NCBI GenBank assembly: GCA_003427395.1
Contig: BFEA01000824.1
Coordinates: forward strand, 519,153-550,313
DNA: 31,161 nt
Source of the DNA: Chara braunii
Taxonomy: Eukaryota > Streptophyta > Charophyceae > Charales > Characeae
Reading direction: 5' to 3'
The position numbers were made by a program, and so were the translations under genes. Of this stretch, positions 1 through 10,571 are shown piece by piece (the first letter of the stretch is position 1; every line of letters starts with the position of its first letter). The notes beneath the pieces were generated by a model, which saw only the letters and a program-made list of their open reading frames with translations, did not search any database and was not told the DNA's origin.

Positions 1-21
1 AATAAAACAATCAAGGAGAGA

Positions 22-354
22 TGAGTCATTCATCTTAGAAACAATGCTCAACTCCCCCTCTTTCAGCACATAAAAAAAAACAGAGTCCCCTAGGTCTGAC
101 CCAGAGACTGTTCAGAAACCACCCAAGTAAACAGCGGCCAGACCATTCATCTTAGAAACAATGTCTGACCCTCAAAAGTCAAGGAAGCACTACCTCTCAG
201 AAATAAGTAGCCAGACCATTCATCTTAGAAACAATGTCTGGCACAATTAAAGAAACACAGCAACCAAGCCATTCATCTTAGAAATAATGCTTGGTTCTTC
301 AGAAAACAGAACAAAACACAACAGCCAGGCCATTCATCTTAGAAACAATGCCTG
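22..354 (+). repeat. Array of five bulged hairpins with a conserved loop and covarying stems
   Basis: The 20-base core CATTCATCTTAGAAACAATG (one copy has T for the C before AATG) occurs five times, always on the plus strand: 27-46, 144-163, 217-236, 270-289 and 331-350. Each core has an inner stem CATT/AATG around a 12-base loop. Each is preceded by one unpaired base (T, C, C, C, C) and enclosed by an outer stem whose sequence changes while pairing is kept: TGAG/CTCA (22-25/47-50), CAGA/TCTG (139-142/164-167), GCCAGA/TCTGGC (210-215/237-242), AACCAAG/CTTGGTT (262-268/290-296) and CAGG/CCTG (326-329/351-354). Hairpin starts are 52 to 117 bases apart and the array may continue to the left of the window. 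I do not recognise the family. A bulge under a conserved loop is typical of protein-binding RNA hairpins, but that role is inference. Confidence 0.85.
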
Positions 355-360
355 ACCCCA

Positions 361-2291
361 TAAGACTCGTCCAATCGCAAGCAAAACTGTCTTCCTCCCA
401 ACCTTCCCCCTGATGCAACCCCTTGTGACAATCTGCCTTCAGACAGTCAAGAAACTGAACCTGACATTATATAAATATTCCTTTAGTTGGTCTGATTTGT
501 GTCCTGAAAGTCAATCCAAAAGTCAAGGTAGAGGCCGCACTCAACATAGCCAAACAATACATAGGGAGGAATGTAGGTAGGGGTTATACCCGGTTTATAA
601 GGGAAAGCAAAGGTTACCTTTCAATTCCCTGCCTCCAAAACTCCTCCTGAGTTCCGGAAGGGCTCCCGCAATCGGTGGGGCGAACCTCCCATAGAGGCCT
701 TTGCGCGGATTACGGGTTGCAATCCCGCCTGCCGCCTTCCTCTCAGTACGAATGGACCAGACTCAGATTTAGAAAGGCAGAAGCAGGGGTTTTAGACTCT
801 CAGATCCAAGAGAGGTGCGCTCAGACTCGTGTGAGAGGGCCTTGATACCTTCATTTGCCTGAGAGCCCCGCAATGGCAGCCAAGTAGCAACCGCTTGGTC
901 AACCTAAAGTCAAACCGTCGACCTCACTCTCCTGACGAACCCCCAATTTACAACAATAACTTCCCTCCTCGTTCACGACCTCAACCCCCTTCGGTGCCTG
1001 TTGCCACCACTCAAGACACGGGTTATAGTTAAAAAAAAAGAATACAACCTTTATCCTCGTAGTGGGACATTAGCCCGGTCTAACCGGCCATGCAGCAGCC
1101 AATGAATGTGTCTCTGTGACACAAATGATCAGCAAGCTGTTGGCGAGCTCAGCAAACGCGGCACCTGCGAGGAGCATGAGCTGCAACGCATAATGATTCC
1201 TCTCTGACCCAAGCAAGTCAGTCATACAAGGCCCATCATCCATCACACAGGTCGGAACAACAAGCTCTCCGACCGGAATATCAGTTGTGAGACTAGCTGC
1301 AATCCCCTCAACGGTCCCCTGCTTCTCTACTAGGCTGTGCCAACAGCATTTCGGTAGGCTTGAAAGCCCGCAGTCTCCGTGGCCCGCCTGCTGCTACCTC
1401 GTTCGTCGGGGTGAGCGACGCATCGGCCCACAACCAGGCCTGCAGCCCCGTGCCTGGTCCCCTCTCCTGCTACTTTACCCAGTAGTGACCAGCATCGTCA
1501 GTCGGTAGGCAAGCACGCCGCCCCATAATTAATTCCTTGCTGCTTCGACCTCTCAGTTGGGAATCCCGCTGGCCAGCAGGCAAGTTCCTCACTCCGTACC
1601 TGGCTTCACGCTACTACTACCAGTAGGACTGGCAAAACCGAACAAGCCCCTCCGCTAGGACGCAGAAGGATACACTGTCCTTTAGTCATGCCCGCAGAGA
1701 GAGATGAACAGCAGTTACTTCCATCAATAGAACAACTAAACTTCGAACGATCCCGCCCCTAACACATGAAAACATATGCCGCTACCTGTTTGTCAACAAG
1801 AGGCCCTCTGCCCTGCTCACCACCTTGTCTGTCTTCACTGCGAATGCAGTCCTCGAAGTTGGTCCGCACTTGGTCGTAGATCAGGCCACGCTCTTACCCT
1901 TTCATAGAGATAGCGGGAGAGTACTCCCGTCAATGGGATGGGCAAATCTGGAATGAATACTTCACTAAAGAGTGACTAGATACATGCTCATCCCGCTGAC
2001 TCCCTCTCCCGAGCACAACCTTGACCACGCTTGCCAACTAACCCCCTACCCAGCCGCAAATCCGACCTCACCATCACATTCGCAGCCATAAAAACCTCCG
2101 CTTACTCTCTTCTCTCCACCGATTCCACCCACAAACGAGCGGGATATCCCTTCTCTTTCTTTACCTCCTCTTCGTTCCCGGCAGCTCGCACGCAGTCTTT
2201 TCTCTTTCTAACACTAATCCTACTCAACTAACCCCAAAACTAACATTGCCATCAAACTCGCCCTACCGGAAAACCCAGAAATCGCATCTTT
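361..2291. other. No gene recognised (1.9 kb)
   Basis: Apart from the TATA-like site I see no protein domain, RNA gene or clear repeat. The short open frames have no recognisable motif. The stretch becomes pyrimidine-rich after about 1980. A decayed LTR retrotransposon is possible, but no motif supports it. Confidence 0.5.
469..478 (+). promoter_or_regulatory. TATA-box-like sequence downstream of the hairpin array
   Basis: TATATAAATA lies about 115 bases after the last hairpin. It would suit a pol II TATA box, for instance in the U3 part of an LTR with the hairpins upstream. No LTR borders, primer-binding site or downstream frame were found, so this is only a possible promoter. Confidence 0.2.
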
Positions 2292-2323
2292 GCTCACTCG
2301 TTTTCGCTCAGAAACGAGTGAGC
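2292..2323. repeat. Perfect 12-bp hairpin
   Basis: GCTCACTCGTTT (2292-2303) and AAACGAGTGAGC (2312-2323) pair perfectly around an 8-base loop, in C/T-rich surroundings. Function unknown. Confidence 0.7.
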
Positions 2324-2477
2324 TGTGCTTCTCTCATCTCTTTCCTTCTCACTCCCTCCATAGCTCCGGCGCACCACTTTTTCCACTAACCTCCTATTCT
2401 ACACCTCCAACACCAAAACTAACCTCATAATCCTACTCGCACACGTCTAAAACTTCACCCTATCACTTTTCCCCGCC

Positions 2478-2495
2478 CGATTCCGATAGGAATCG
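2478..2495. repeat. Small 7-bp hairpin
   Basis: CGATTCC and GGAATCG pair around the loop GATA. The sequence after it (AGCGAG) recalls the CGAGTGAG of the 2292-2323 hairpin 190 bases upstream, so the two may be diverged members of one unit. That link is weak. Confidence 0.4.
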
Positions 2496-3864
2496 AGCGA
2501 GTTACGATTTTTTCCCTCCGCGAGCTCATCTCCCCTGTTCCCACGTACCTGGCGCCCCATTGCGCCCTGATTCATCCCCCTCCTACTCTCTTGCCCAGCG
2601 GCTGCTCAGGCAGCTCCACCTTTCCCCTTCGCTGCGCCGTATAGCCGTCCAACAGGTCTCCGCCCTTCGCTAGTGCCCCCTGCGCCACCCAAATCTTCCC
2701 GGCCGCCTCGACCATCCAACCCGCCATTACCGTCGCCGGGTGCACCTAGCGCCGGCCACCGTCCGGGTTCACCCCCCCCCGTTACCAACTCCCTTCTGCT
2801 GCTGCCCGTCGCTACTCTCTCCGCTGCCTGCTCCACTTTCTACCTCGCTGCTCCGCTCCTTCTCTCGCCGTTGCCCGTTACCCGCTGCCTCACCCGCAAC
2901 ACTCCACATTGTAGTGGCCGGCCCGACAACCGCAGCGCTCCGCTATCCGTCTCTCCGTGCTACTCAGTGCCTGCGACTATCGCCCAGCCTTATGGCGCAC
3001 CGCCCTGCTCCCTAGGCCACCGTCCCCTTTGACCGTAGGGGACCCGCAGTTCGCCGCTCAGAAACATGCCGCTGGTCCCGCCCTCCCCTCTCAAGTGGCA
3101 CTGAGCAGAAACTGCTGGTGCCCATAGGCGGAGGGGGCCGGGGGTGAGGCACTGTGACCTGCCTATTGAAAAAACCTTGCCTCGGAGCTACCGGCTGACC
3201 CCTGGCCGGCGCCACGCACCTGCTGCCGCAGGCATTGTACCTGCTTGGTGAGTGCAACCCCCACCTGTTCGCGTGCACGTTGAACTCCCCGGTTCGCGCC
3301 ATAAGCCAGGCGGGATAAAAAAAAGATTCCGCCCGCATCCCGAACGCGCAGGACCCAAACTCAGGCCCGTCCCTCGCTAGTCTAGCAGGATACTAACCGG
3401 ATCGGCCCCACCGGCCTCAGGACTGATCACCAGCAAGAACAATAGATAATAATAAATCCAAAAATAATAAAGAAAATAAAAATAAAAGCAGAACCCGGAA
3501 ACTAAATAACAACCGGGCTGTCGCCCCGCCATCCTTTAATGTCGCGCACCCGTTTATCATGCAGAAGTCTCGCCGTTGTTGAGGCCGGTCCCCATGCCTG
3601 CGTGCGCGTCTCAGTCAGACGTACTAGTCAAAATTACCACATCAATTAATCCTAATTTAAACCAAAAATAAATCCGGGCGGCGATCACGCTGGCCCTTCA
3701 ATCATCAACAAATATAAAGATCACGCGCGCCTCAAATCCACGCGCCCACACACTCTTTATTCTAGTCAACCACCCGGTCAGCCTCCACTACAGACGCAGC
3801 CGCGCCTCGCGCAGTATACTCAACTTTAAGCCAAACTCATTTTTATGTCATTTGCAAAAACCAG
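2496..3864. other. No gene recognised; GC- and pyrimidine-rich, then AT-rich
   Basis: The 119-residue frame at 2673-3032 (+) and the 108-residue frame at 3012-3338 (-) are rich in Pro, Ser and Arg because the DNA is C-rich and T-poor. They carry no domain and I do not call them genes. An A-rich stretch at 3430-3510 separates this from less biased sequence. Confidence 0.5.
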
Positions 3865-3894
3865 GGCGGATACCCTTGTAAGGGTATTCGCGCC
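3865..3894. repeat. Tight hairpin with two-base loop
   Basis: ATACCCTT (3870-3877) and AAGGGTAT (3880-3887) pair perfectly around GT. GGCG (3865-3868) and CGCC (3891-3894) add an outer stem across a small internal loop. Function unknown. Confidence 0.55.
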
Positions 3895-6286
3895 GACACC
3901 GCTTTGGTAGGAGTAGGAACTACATATGGTATGATGTACTGAGCGGAGTGTGGTAAAAATCAGAATCTGGGGTGAAATACCCCAATGAAAGTAGTTGAAA
4001 GGCCTTACCTCGGGCAAACAATATAAGTAGTTAGTATTGATGTGACCATTGTCGAGCGCATAGACTCCCTCATTTTTCGCAAAAAGCGAGAGCTCTCCAG
4101 GCCATGTCACGCAAAGGTTAAACCAACAAAACAAAAGACAACTTGAAGACAACACAAAAGTAATCCCGAGACGCTCGTAGTTGTGTCGCCTCTTTGCCGC
4201 TCTAGCTGGGTGTGCCAATTATACTTCTCATGGTCCCCTACGACAGGATAGGTTCCTGCGGGGGACAACTTATCTTCCCTAAGCGGTTCTCACCACCCTT
4301 AGGAGCGTATCCCTACCGAATTACTGACTCACGTACGAATTTTTTTAAATGCAATCGCAAAGGTAGATCGACCGAGGAAGTTTGCTCGTTCACTATAGTA
4401 TAGGTACGTATGGTTTGAATCTCATCTAAACCCGAACATCGTCTGCTCCCTAGGGCGTTGATCTCTTATGCATGGAGCGTACGTCGGTCGACTAGGGCAG
4501 TCTCAACCAAAGCGTGAAACCCACAAGGTAATCTTAGTCTCTTCGACATATGGCAAAAATAAATTATTGTGACTAAATATCACTACATCGGAATGAATCA
4601 GTTGACTAATTGAGCTTAAGTCGGAATGATAACCGAAAGTAATCGACGATCAAAAAATAAAACCAATAATAGACGATCGAAATAAAAACGGATCACTTCG
4701 GTTCGAACTCAATAACTAAAGTACTTAAACTGAACTGCCATTGAGGAGTTGACTTGAACAATAACCTCAATGCAACCGACAAGGTACTCAGACCGCGATC
4801 TTAACTGATGAAACGTGTTGCCAAAGTCATTTATTTCACCTCACAGTCAACCTAAGATTGGGTACGTACACACCCGTCACCATACATTTTAGTCTTTTTT
4901 TTTATGACAGACTGCTTTGTGGATGATTCTTGGTCAAGTGAATAACTTGAAGTGTTGCATATCCCACCCTCTAGGAAGTGGTCTCGGGTACTCCTCCTGC
5001 TCGCCCGAGCACGATGTACAGGTCTCAGAAGTCGGGCCGTCTCCACCGAATCGGCAGAGTACCCCCCGTAGAACGGTCAACTCAGGGTCAATAATAGGCC
5101 GGCTCCTAAAGCGATGAACCGCCACCCCAGATGCTTCTTTGAGAGAGAAAATGTGTCCACCGCGAATAGATTTTAGTTGTTCTCATTTTCCCTAAGCTCA
5201 AGGTAACTTAGACTAAAAGAGATAGAGGAGATCGAGAATAAGAATCATGTATAAGCAAAGAAGGTCATTTGGGATAGCACGTGTAAGCCTAAGGAAAATA
5301 CTTTATCCATTTAATTTTGCATTATTTATTTGAAACAAATTTATCTCACGGTGCTCATATATTAACCATTTTCAAAACACAGGTCCTTTTGGCAAGCAGG
5401 CATTTGATAGGTACAAAAAATATAATTTGTGATGTAGGCACAATCAATCTCCCTTACAAGTAATCTTTTACCTACCGGCACACACAAAACAATCAAAAGT
5501 TTAACAACACAGCAATCCATACTCTCGTGAGATCCTACTTTTTCGAATGCATGACTAGACAAGTTTTACTCAACATTTCCTTTTGAATATTCAAAACAAA
5601 CAGGGGTAAGCAAAATATGGCTTCACACAAGTGTGAAAAGGAATCCGAGTCAATCAACTTACTTTTAGTGAAATAGTATTGAGTGTGCCTTGACTCACTC
5701 AAGAAAATCAACAAAAGTATATGTTGCTGAAGAAAACAACGGTCCCAAGGTAAGTTTTGTGCCAACCGCTAGTCCCAATCTGTTTCTGACGCGCACGTCT
5801 CACACGTGGCAGTCCGAATTGTGAAGATGACGAGCCGCTTACGTCCCAAAAAAAATCCACCAATCCCATGTCAGTACTAACTGGCCCCATATGGTCCCAC
5901 GGTACCAACCACTGCACTGGATGGTCCCGCTTTTCAAAACCGCTCACTTTGTGGTCGCTATGTCGTATGCTCGTGTCCCAACAGATCTGTCTGGTTTGCG
6001 CACTACATCACACGGTAAAAAAAAAAAACACCCTGACACGTGCATCCCGACTTATTCACGAGTGTCGCATAGTACAGTCCACCACATATATCACAAAGCA
6101 TGCTCTATGGCTGGCGACCACATTCTACCGCACTCTTAAAAAAAATGATGTCGCACTGCATAGTCGAAACACCACCCTTAGAGCCAAATTCCAAGCGCAC
6201 ACAATAGCCGGTACAACCACGATCCCTTGCTTAAAACTGCTTATACCGCACGCCCCCTTGTGACTGCCGCCCTCTTATTTCGTTTC
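3895..6286. other. No gene recognised (2.4 kb)
   Basis: Open frames here (for example 3826-4218 minus and 5868-6263 plus) lack recognisable motifs and have the composition of their surroundings. No transposon terminus was recognised. The left border of LINE copy A lies at the right end, near 6286. Confidence 0.45.
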
Positions 6287-7334
6287 CTAGTAGGCCACTA
6301 CCTCCAATCCGCATCTGTGATGGTTGCCCTTGATTTGAAAATCTCCTCTCGGTGCTCTTTTTCCAGACTGATTGGTTGGTTGTTGTCTCTGGGTGCAGCC
6401 TTGTAGAACATCTATGGCTGCTTCTTTGATTCCTCGATGATATTTTGTTATGCGAAAGTCCATTGCCCTGAGATTAAGGTTGCCTTTCAGTTTTCCTCCA
6501 GCCGTGTCTTGATCCGCTGACTCCTCTGAGCGTGGGTACCTGTTTGTGGTTGTATGAAACCACCAGCGGCAACGATCACACCAGGGGGTGTGCTTGCAAA
6601 CGAATTTGATAATCAACATCCCTTCATCTTCCAATTTCATGGGTAATTCTGGTTCGAAGTTACCCACTCCTTCTTTCACGAGATTGTACATGTTGTTCAT
6701 CAACTTTGGGCGTATTTTGTCTGACTGTGCATCGTATGTCCTGATCACTTTCCCCATTGATTTTCCTAGCATATTATGGATATGAAAATCTGCGCTAATC
6801 GGAACTCTTAACGGAATCACTGAGAACTTTGTCTCGTTCTCTATCCTCCTTCTCTCTTCCAACTCCTTCGTCATCCAAGGTTTAAAGAGCATGACGTATT
6901 CCACTCCTCCGACTACTACTACCTTATACTCTTCCAACTCCATGCGTTCACCCTCTCCTTAGCGTACGATCGAAGATCCGTTGTCGGGTCCATCCGCTTT
7001 CCTAGTAAACCCTGATCAAATTTTCTTTAACTTTTAACGACAGGTCTCTCGCTGCTCCCTGGAAGATTAGCGCAACCTCCCTTTCCTTAAGTCAGGTGGT
7101 TGTCAGTTTGCCCACGTTATCATCGACCTTGACGATCCGCACTCCATTCTCCACCACGAATTCTCCATGATTCTGAGTCCAGTTTTCTGGAGTAACTCCA
7201 TCCTCAAAGCACTTGGTGATGAGAAGTTCAACTCTCGCCTCCTCTTCCAATCCTATGTCTTGGTTTCGAGGAGGTGATTTTCTTATTCTGCCTGAACCGT
7301 CTCCTTGTGGTTGTTGAGACTGGTTTGTCGCCAT
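6287..7334 (-). pseudogene. LINE copy A: broken ORF1 with zinc-knuckle remnant
   Basis: This is a decayed first-ORF protein of a non-LTR retrotransposon, an RNA-binding factor thought to coat the element's RNA. Reading starts at 7334 with MATNQSQQ. The frame stops at 7092, and the homologous reading continues in another frame, with one in-frame stop, before resuming from 6943 to 6287. It parallels ORF1 of copy B block by block: an IFQ..AR.LS..VKE.L segment, then LFKPWMTKELEERR (in B TTFKPWISRQELRD), then a segment ending CDRCRWWFH. Copy B has the complete CX2CX4HX4C zinc knuckle at this point; A has Arg instead of the last Cys. A also lacks about 20 residues present in B before the FKPW block. 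No endonuclease or reverse transcriptase follows below 6287, so A is a 5' fragment. That it is LINE ORF1 rests on the match to B, which is joined to a clear ORF2. Confidence 0.8.
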
Positions 7335-8059
7335 GACTGCTATTTATTATCGGTAACTCCATGCCTTCCTTGTCTTCCTTGGTCCTTCTTCCTTTTTGCT
7401 TGACTCTTGTGTCATGCCCTGAGAAAAGGTTAACCGACCCCCAATTTTTCACCTCAATTTATAAGAAAGCCATAAGGCCATCCCAAACAAACTTCACACC
7501 AATCTATAGAGTGCACTTCTTCTTGGGGGTCCCCGTTAACCACTTGTGGATGCCCCTTGTGTCTGTGTCCTACTATCCTTGCATCTGAGTATCTCTGTGC
7601 GCATTCGGAGGTGTGTGCCCATGCTGACGCTCATCTTGATGATTTCTACAACACTTTTCGAAACTCAAAATTTTGTAATTCTTCAACGTTGAATGATTTT
7701 TTATTTTCTGAAAGCATCTGTGTTTTTTTTTTTTTGTTTTTTTTTGCACACGAGTACCAGAAAGAAAAACAAACTGGACCCAAGGGTCGGGACCGACTAG
7801 CATCGTTTAAAACGGTGTGTGGCGTTCTTTTCTCATTTAAATCCGTATAAACAATTTTATTTTTCATTAAGGCAGTAGCAAGGAAAAAAAATCAAAAAAT
7901 GAAAAATCACGGGACCTAACATCGACATCATGACAGTACAGGCTATGCATCCACAAGTCCACCAACCCGGTACATCTGCATGCGACCTTCCCGTCGACGT
8001 GTTCGCAGTCTTTCACGAAAATCTCAATATTATCAATTTCTGCAAAACAAAAATAGCAA
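7335..8059. other. No gene recognised; upstream flank of LINE A
   Basis: The first part may be the 5' leader of LINE copy A. It has a T-rich run at 7722-7746 and no recognisable coding sequence. Confidence 0.4.
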
Positions 8060-8125
8060 GGCACGAAGCTTCAAAAACACACATCCCCTCCCCTTTAAAA
8101 AACCGTAGTATTGAAGCTTCGTGCC
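8060..8125. repeat. Perfect 15-bp inverted repeat (foldback, 36-base spacer)
   Basis: GGCACGAAGCTTCAA (8060-8074) is exactly mirrored by TTGAAGCTTCGTGCC (8111-8125). It could be a very short foldback element or a transposon footprint. Target duplications are not obvious. The next 300 bases hold no gene. Confidence 0.7.
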
Positions 8126-8444
8126 AACACACAGTGGCCAACTAAATGGCCAACAAATGAATTAAAAAACATTCTACTGGCCGATGGGCAACTGCCTCCA
8201 CGAGAACAAAGAAAATAGACACTAGCAGTCGATACGCTACCAGATCAACGACTGACGGATGTCACGAACGGCCGCACGTGATCGAAAATAGAGGAGTACA
8301 AGTGTAAATCGGACCTTGTCGGTTTTGGCTTCAGGCTCGGCATAACTTGGTGCGCAGTAAAAAAAAAGGAAAGGAAAAAGAAAAAAAACTCGGTGCGCAA
8401 TGAAAATTAGGGTTGGCAAAAATAGGCTCGGAGGTAGTGTTGGT

Positions 8445-8540
8445 TTAAACCACCAGTACCTCGCCCAACTTGAAAAAGCCGACGCGGCCGTTACTGTGCC
8501 GAGTCGGGCGGGGTACCCACTGACGTGCAACAAGTAGTCC
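8445..8540 (+). mobile_element. Left end of a TTAA-flanked transposon (copy 1)
   Basis: TTAA followed by ACCACCAGTACCTCGCCC matches the terminus of the complete copies at 9983 and 11037. The next roughly 75 bases match the copy at 11037-11140, including a GACGCGGC/GCCGAGTC subterminal stem. The right end was not found. The match fades at the A/T run and N near 8545, so this copy is truncated or interrupted. Confidence 0.7.
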
Positions 8541-8565
8541 CAAAAAAANTTTTTTTTTCAAGCAC

Positions 8566-8709
8566 TGTCACGTGGCTGGCCACTACCGCGATGCCTCGGC
8601 CACATCCGAGGTAAAAAAAGGAAAAAAAAAAAGAAAGAAAGAGAGAGTGTCCCGTCGCGTGGCTGGGCCACGGCCGCAATGCCTCGGCCATGGCCGAGAT
8701 TAAAAAAAA
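8566..8709 (+). repeat. Diverged tandem duplication of about 82 bp
   Basis: The segments starting at 8566 and 8648 share CGTGGCTGG, GATGCCTCGGCC or AATGCCTCGGCC, and CCGAG followed by an A-run. Each unit contains CCTCGGCCA..CCGAG, which can fold on itself. No coding potential. Confidence 0.6.
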
Positions 8710-8730
8710 TAATTAAAAAAAATGCAATTT

Positions 8731-8790
8731 CAAACTTGTCTTCGCCCAAGCTTGGAGTTTCGAACTTGTCTTCGCCCAAGCTTGGAGTGG
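8731..8790 (+). repeat. 30-bp tandem duplication
   Basis: Two adjacent 30-base units, 8731-8760 and 8761-8790, share ACTTGTCTTCGCCCAAGC and TTGGAGT and differ by only three bases. This is a recent local duplication. Confidence 0.85.
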
Positions 8791-8885
8791 ACTGTTATTC
8801 CTTCGAATTCCAAACTGTGCAGCGGTCACCCGCGGAGTTGCCTCAAAAAAAAAAAACGGCTTGTGCTACCATTCGCACGTAGTCT

Positions 8886-9238
8886 CAAGTTAAGAACCCC
8901 GGAATCAGCACCGGATCGTGGAAAACAGAGGAGAACTTGGGCTTTCAGTGAATGTAGGGGATCCTAGTACAGTGAATGTAGGCGGAAACCAAAAAAGAAA
9001 AAACGCCAGTGGAGCCCCCAACTCTTCGAAGAAGGTCCTTGAAGAATGCCGGTTGAGCACAAGCCTTAATCATTTGTTAGAGTTGTGCTCCACTGGCCTA
9101 CTTTGAGTAGTTTCCTCGAAGAGTGGGGGGCTCCACTGACAAATTTTAGAAAATTCCGGGGATTTCGCCTGTCTTCACTGAGCAATCGCTTCTCCTCACT
9201 TGCCTGTGATCCGCTGCAGATTCAGGGGTCCTCAAGTT
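8886..9238. mobile_element. Nested foldback element, about 350 bp
   Basis: The outer arms are 8886-8952 and 9174-9238. They pair imperfectly through blocks such as CAAGTT/AACTTG-like ends, GGATC/GATCC, GAGGAGAA/TTCTCCTC and TCAGTGAA/TTCACTGA. Weak pairing continues inward, as GTAGGCGGAAA against TTTCGCCTGTC. The strong inner inverted repeat at 9007-9138 lies inside, nearly centred. No protein is encoded, so if it is a transposon it is non-autonomous. No clear target duplication was found. Confidence 0.65.
9007..9138. repeat. Inner 23-bp terminal inverted repeat pair
   Basis: The arms at 9007-9029 (starting CAGTGGAGCCCCCAACTC) and 9116-9138 (ending GGGGGGCTCCACTG) differ at one position. Inside is GAGTTGTGCTCCACTG (9080-9095), whose near complement recurs at 9471-9486. 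This could be a small MITE or the tip of the larger foldback. Confidence 0.75.
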
Positions 9239-9735
9239 GGGAATAGCGCAGCAGGTCCTTGTTTTCCAAGAACTCTTTTGCAGGTTCGACGAAGCTGCGA
9301 GCATATGACTGCACTGAGGCCATCCGATCTGGTACTCCCCCTCGAATGATGGCATTGGGGCTGGAAAAGCTCCCAAAGAGCAAGGAGATCCGTGGGCAGT
9401 GGAGCCGCACAGGTTATTACAGATCTCGTTCTGTACTTAATTTAAAAAGGGGAAACTCTCCGAAGAACGGCGGTGGAGCACAACTCGTACATTCCTCACA
9501 AATGGGCTACCGGCTCCGCGCCCGAGCAGTACATACAAAATGTATACTGAACCAGCGGCGGGCAAAGTACCTACCTGGAGGGCGGGGCCTGCAGGCGTCT
9601 ATAACCTGGAGGGGGGTCTTCAGAATTCCCTCTTCACAATTCCCTCCCTCTTCACAATTTGCTCTTCACAATTCGCAAAACTCAAATTTGCAGCATGCAG
9701 TGGCTTATCACTTACTATGATCTCCTGGTTAACTA
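9239..9735. other. No gene recognised; short CTCTTCACAATT repeats
   Basis: The 153-residue plus-strand frame at 9259-9720 has no recognisable domain. CTCTTCACAATT occurs three times, at 9630, 9648 and 9662, forming a tiny irregular minisatellite just before the LINE fragment. Confidence 0.5.
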
Positions 9736-10205
9736 GTGGTTGAGAAGGTGGCAGTCGCCAGGACCCAGGCATGTCCTGAATGCCAACTGTACTATTTGCA
9801 TGAGGAGGCAATGGAAGACCTCGTCCACTGCCTGCTTGGCTGTCCCATGGCAAGGCAACTTTGGCCCAGCGTGTCACATCAGATTCTATGGGAATCACTG
9901 GCAGGGGCTTTTCTTTCTGAAGAGCCGGTGCTGCTACTCGCACTGAGAAATGGGTGCGGACGTCTTCAGAAGAATTTGCCCCTTAAACCACCAGTACCTA
10001 CCTGTTGTGCTGGCGTGTTGTCCTCCCCGCTACTTTCGGAGGCCCGCGCTGCGACGTTGGCCGTAGATTGAAAATCTGGACGGTTGTGGAGCGGCCGAAA
10101 GTCGCGGCGCGTTAACGTGAACGCCCCATGGCTGCACACTGGTAGAGGTACTGGTGGTTTAATATTGTGGACAATCTGGAAACCAAGATGCAAACCGGCC
10201 AGTAA
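9736..10205 (+). pseudogene. LINE reverse-transcriptase C-terminal zinc-binding fragment, interrupted by a transposon
   Basis: The frame from 9736 encodes CPECQ, then EDLVHCLLGCPMARQLW. This spacing is typical of the zinc-binding region (zf-RVT type) near the C-terminus of plant LINE ORF2 proteins. No reverse-transcriptase core is visible upstream, so it is a fragment, on the opposite strand to the other LINEs here and of a different sequence type. At 9983 the frame runs into a TTAA-flanked transposon. Skipping 9987-10162, so that a single TTAA remains, lets the same frame continue for about 16 more codons to a stop at 10203-10205. This suggests the transposon landed in an already existing reading frame. 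Confidence 0.65.
9983..10162. mobile_element. Complete short TTAA transposon (copy 2, 176 bp plus TTAA duplication)
   Basis: The left end TTAAACCACCAGTACCTACC (from 9983) and the right end GGTACTGGTGGTTTAA (to 10162) are inverted copies. TTAA is present at both borders, and the interrupted reading frame rejoins if one TTAA is kept. TTAA duplication is the hallmark of piggyBac-type transposases, but these termini do not begin with the usual CCC, so the superfamily is an inference. The interior is non-coding. Confidence 0.75.
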
Positions 10206-10298
10206 TCCTCAAACCACGCCGGTTGCTGAAGTCTGGGAGGGGCTTACATACATGCTCTAGGTGGAATACTACTTGGATTGGCAATGAACCCTCAGGCT

Positions 10299-10345
10299 CA
10301 TTAATAGCTCAGTGGTTTGAGGTTGCGGGTTCAAAACTCCGCAGC
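10299..10345 (+). other. Possible shortened tRNA-like SINE head
   Basis: TAGCTCAGTGG (10304-10314) matches the pol III A-box. GGTTCAAAACTCC (10328-10340) resembles the B-box and lies in a TGCGG/CCGCA stem like a T-arm. The boxes are only about 14 bases apart, as if the anticodon arm were missing, so this is a degraded or unusual tRNA-derived head rather than a tRNA. Confidence 0.4.
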
Positions 10346-10571
10346 CTTGCGCATGGACACCGGCAGGGCGTTAGAATGACTGAGGGCTGGACACACACAC
10401 CCCTGGGCTGACGCATGGTACTATTACAGACACTGCCTGCGCACCACCCGGGGGTCAGTCCATGGGTGTTGTATGGTGGCTTAGACTGTACGTTGGTTGC
10501 TGGTTGTTGTTGGCTTTGGTCGCTCTGATGATCTCCCCCAGCCCAGACATTACACACATTATATTTCACTT

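Noticed and set aside
22-354. CRISPR array interpretation of the regularly spaced repeats
   Set aside because: The context is eukaryotic, spacers vary widely in length, and the conserved element includes a hairpin whose flanks covary, which CRISPR repeats do not show.
361-660. LTR retrotransposon start with the hairpin array as its U3
   Set aside because: Apart from one TATA-like word I found no TG/CA borders, primer-binding site, polypurine tract or matching second LTR.
2673-3032. 119-residue Pro/Ser-rich open frame
   Set aside because: The DNA is C-rich with few stop-codon letters, so several overlapping frames are open. No start context, domain or similarity that I recognise.
3826-4218. 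130-residue minus-strand frame with a possible hydrophobic segment
   Set aside because: No motif, no neighbouring gene and composition like the surroundings. Compatible with chance.
8408-8414. Telomere-like TTAGGG word
   Set aside because: A single occurrence without tandem repetition.
9259-9720. 153-residue plus-strand frame in front of the LINE zinc-finger fragment
   Set aside because: I looked for reverse-transcriptase or RNase H motifs and found none. Overlaps short repeats at its end.
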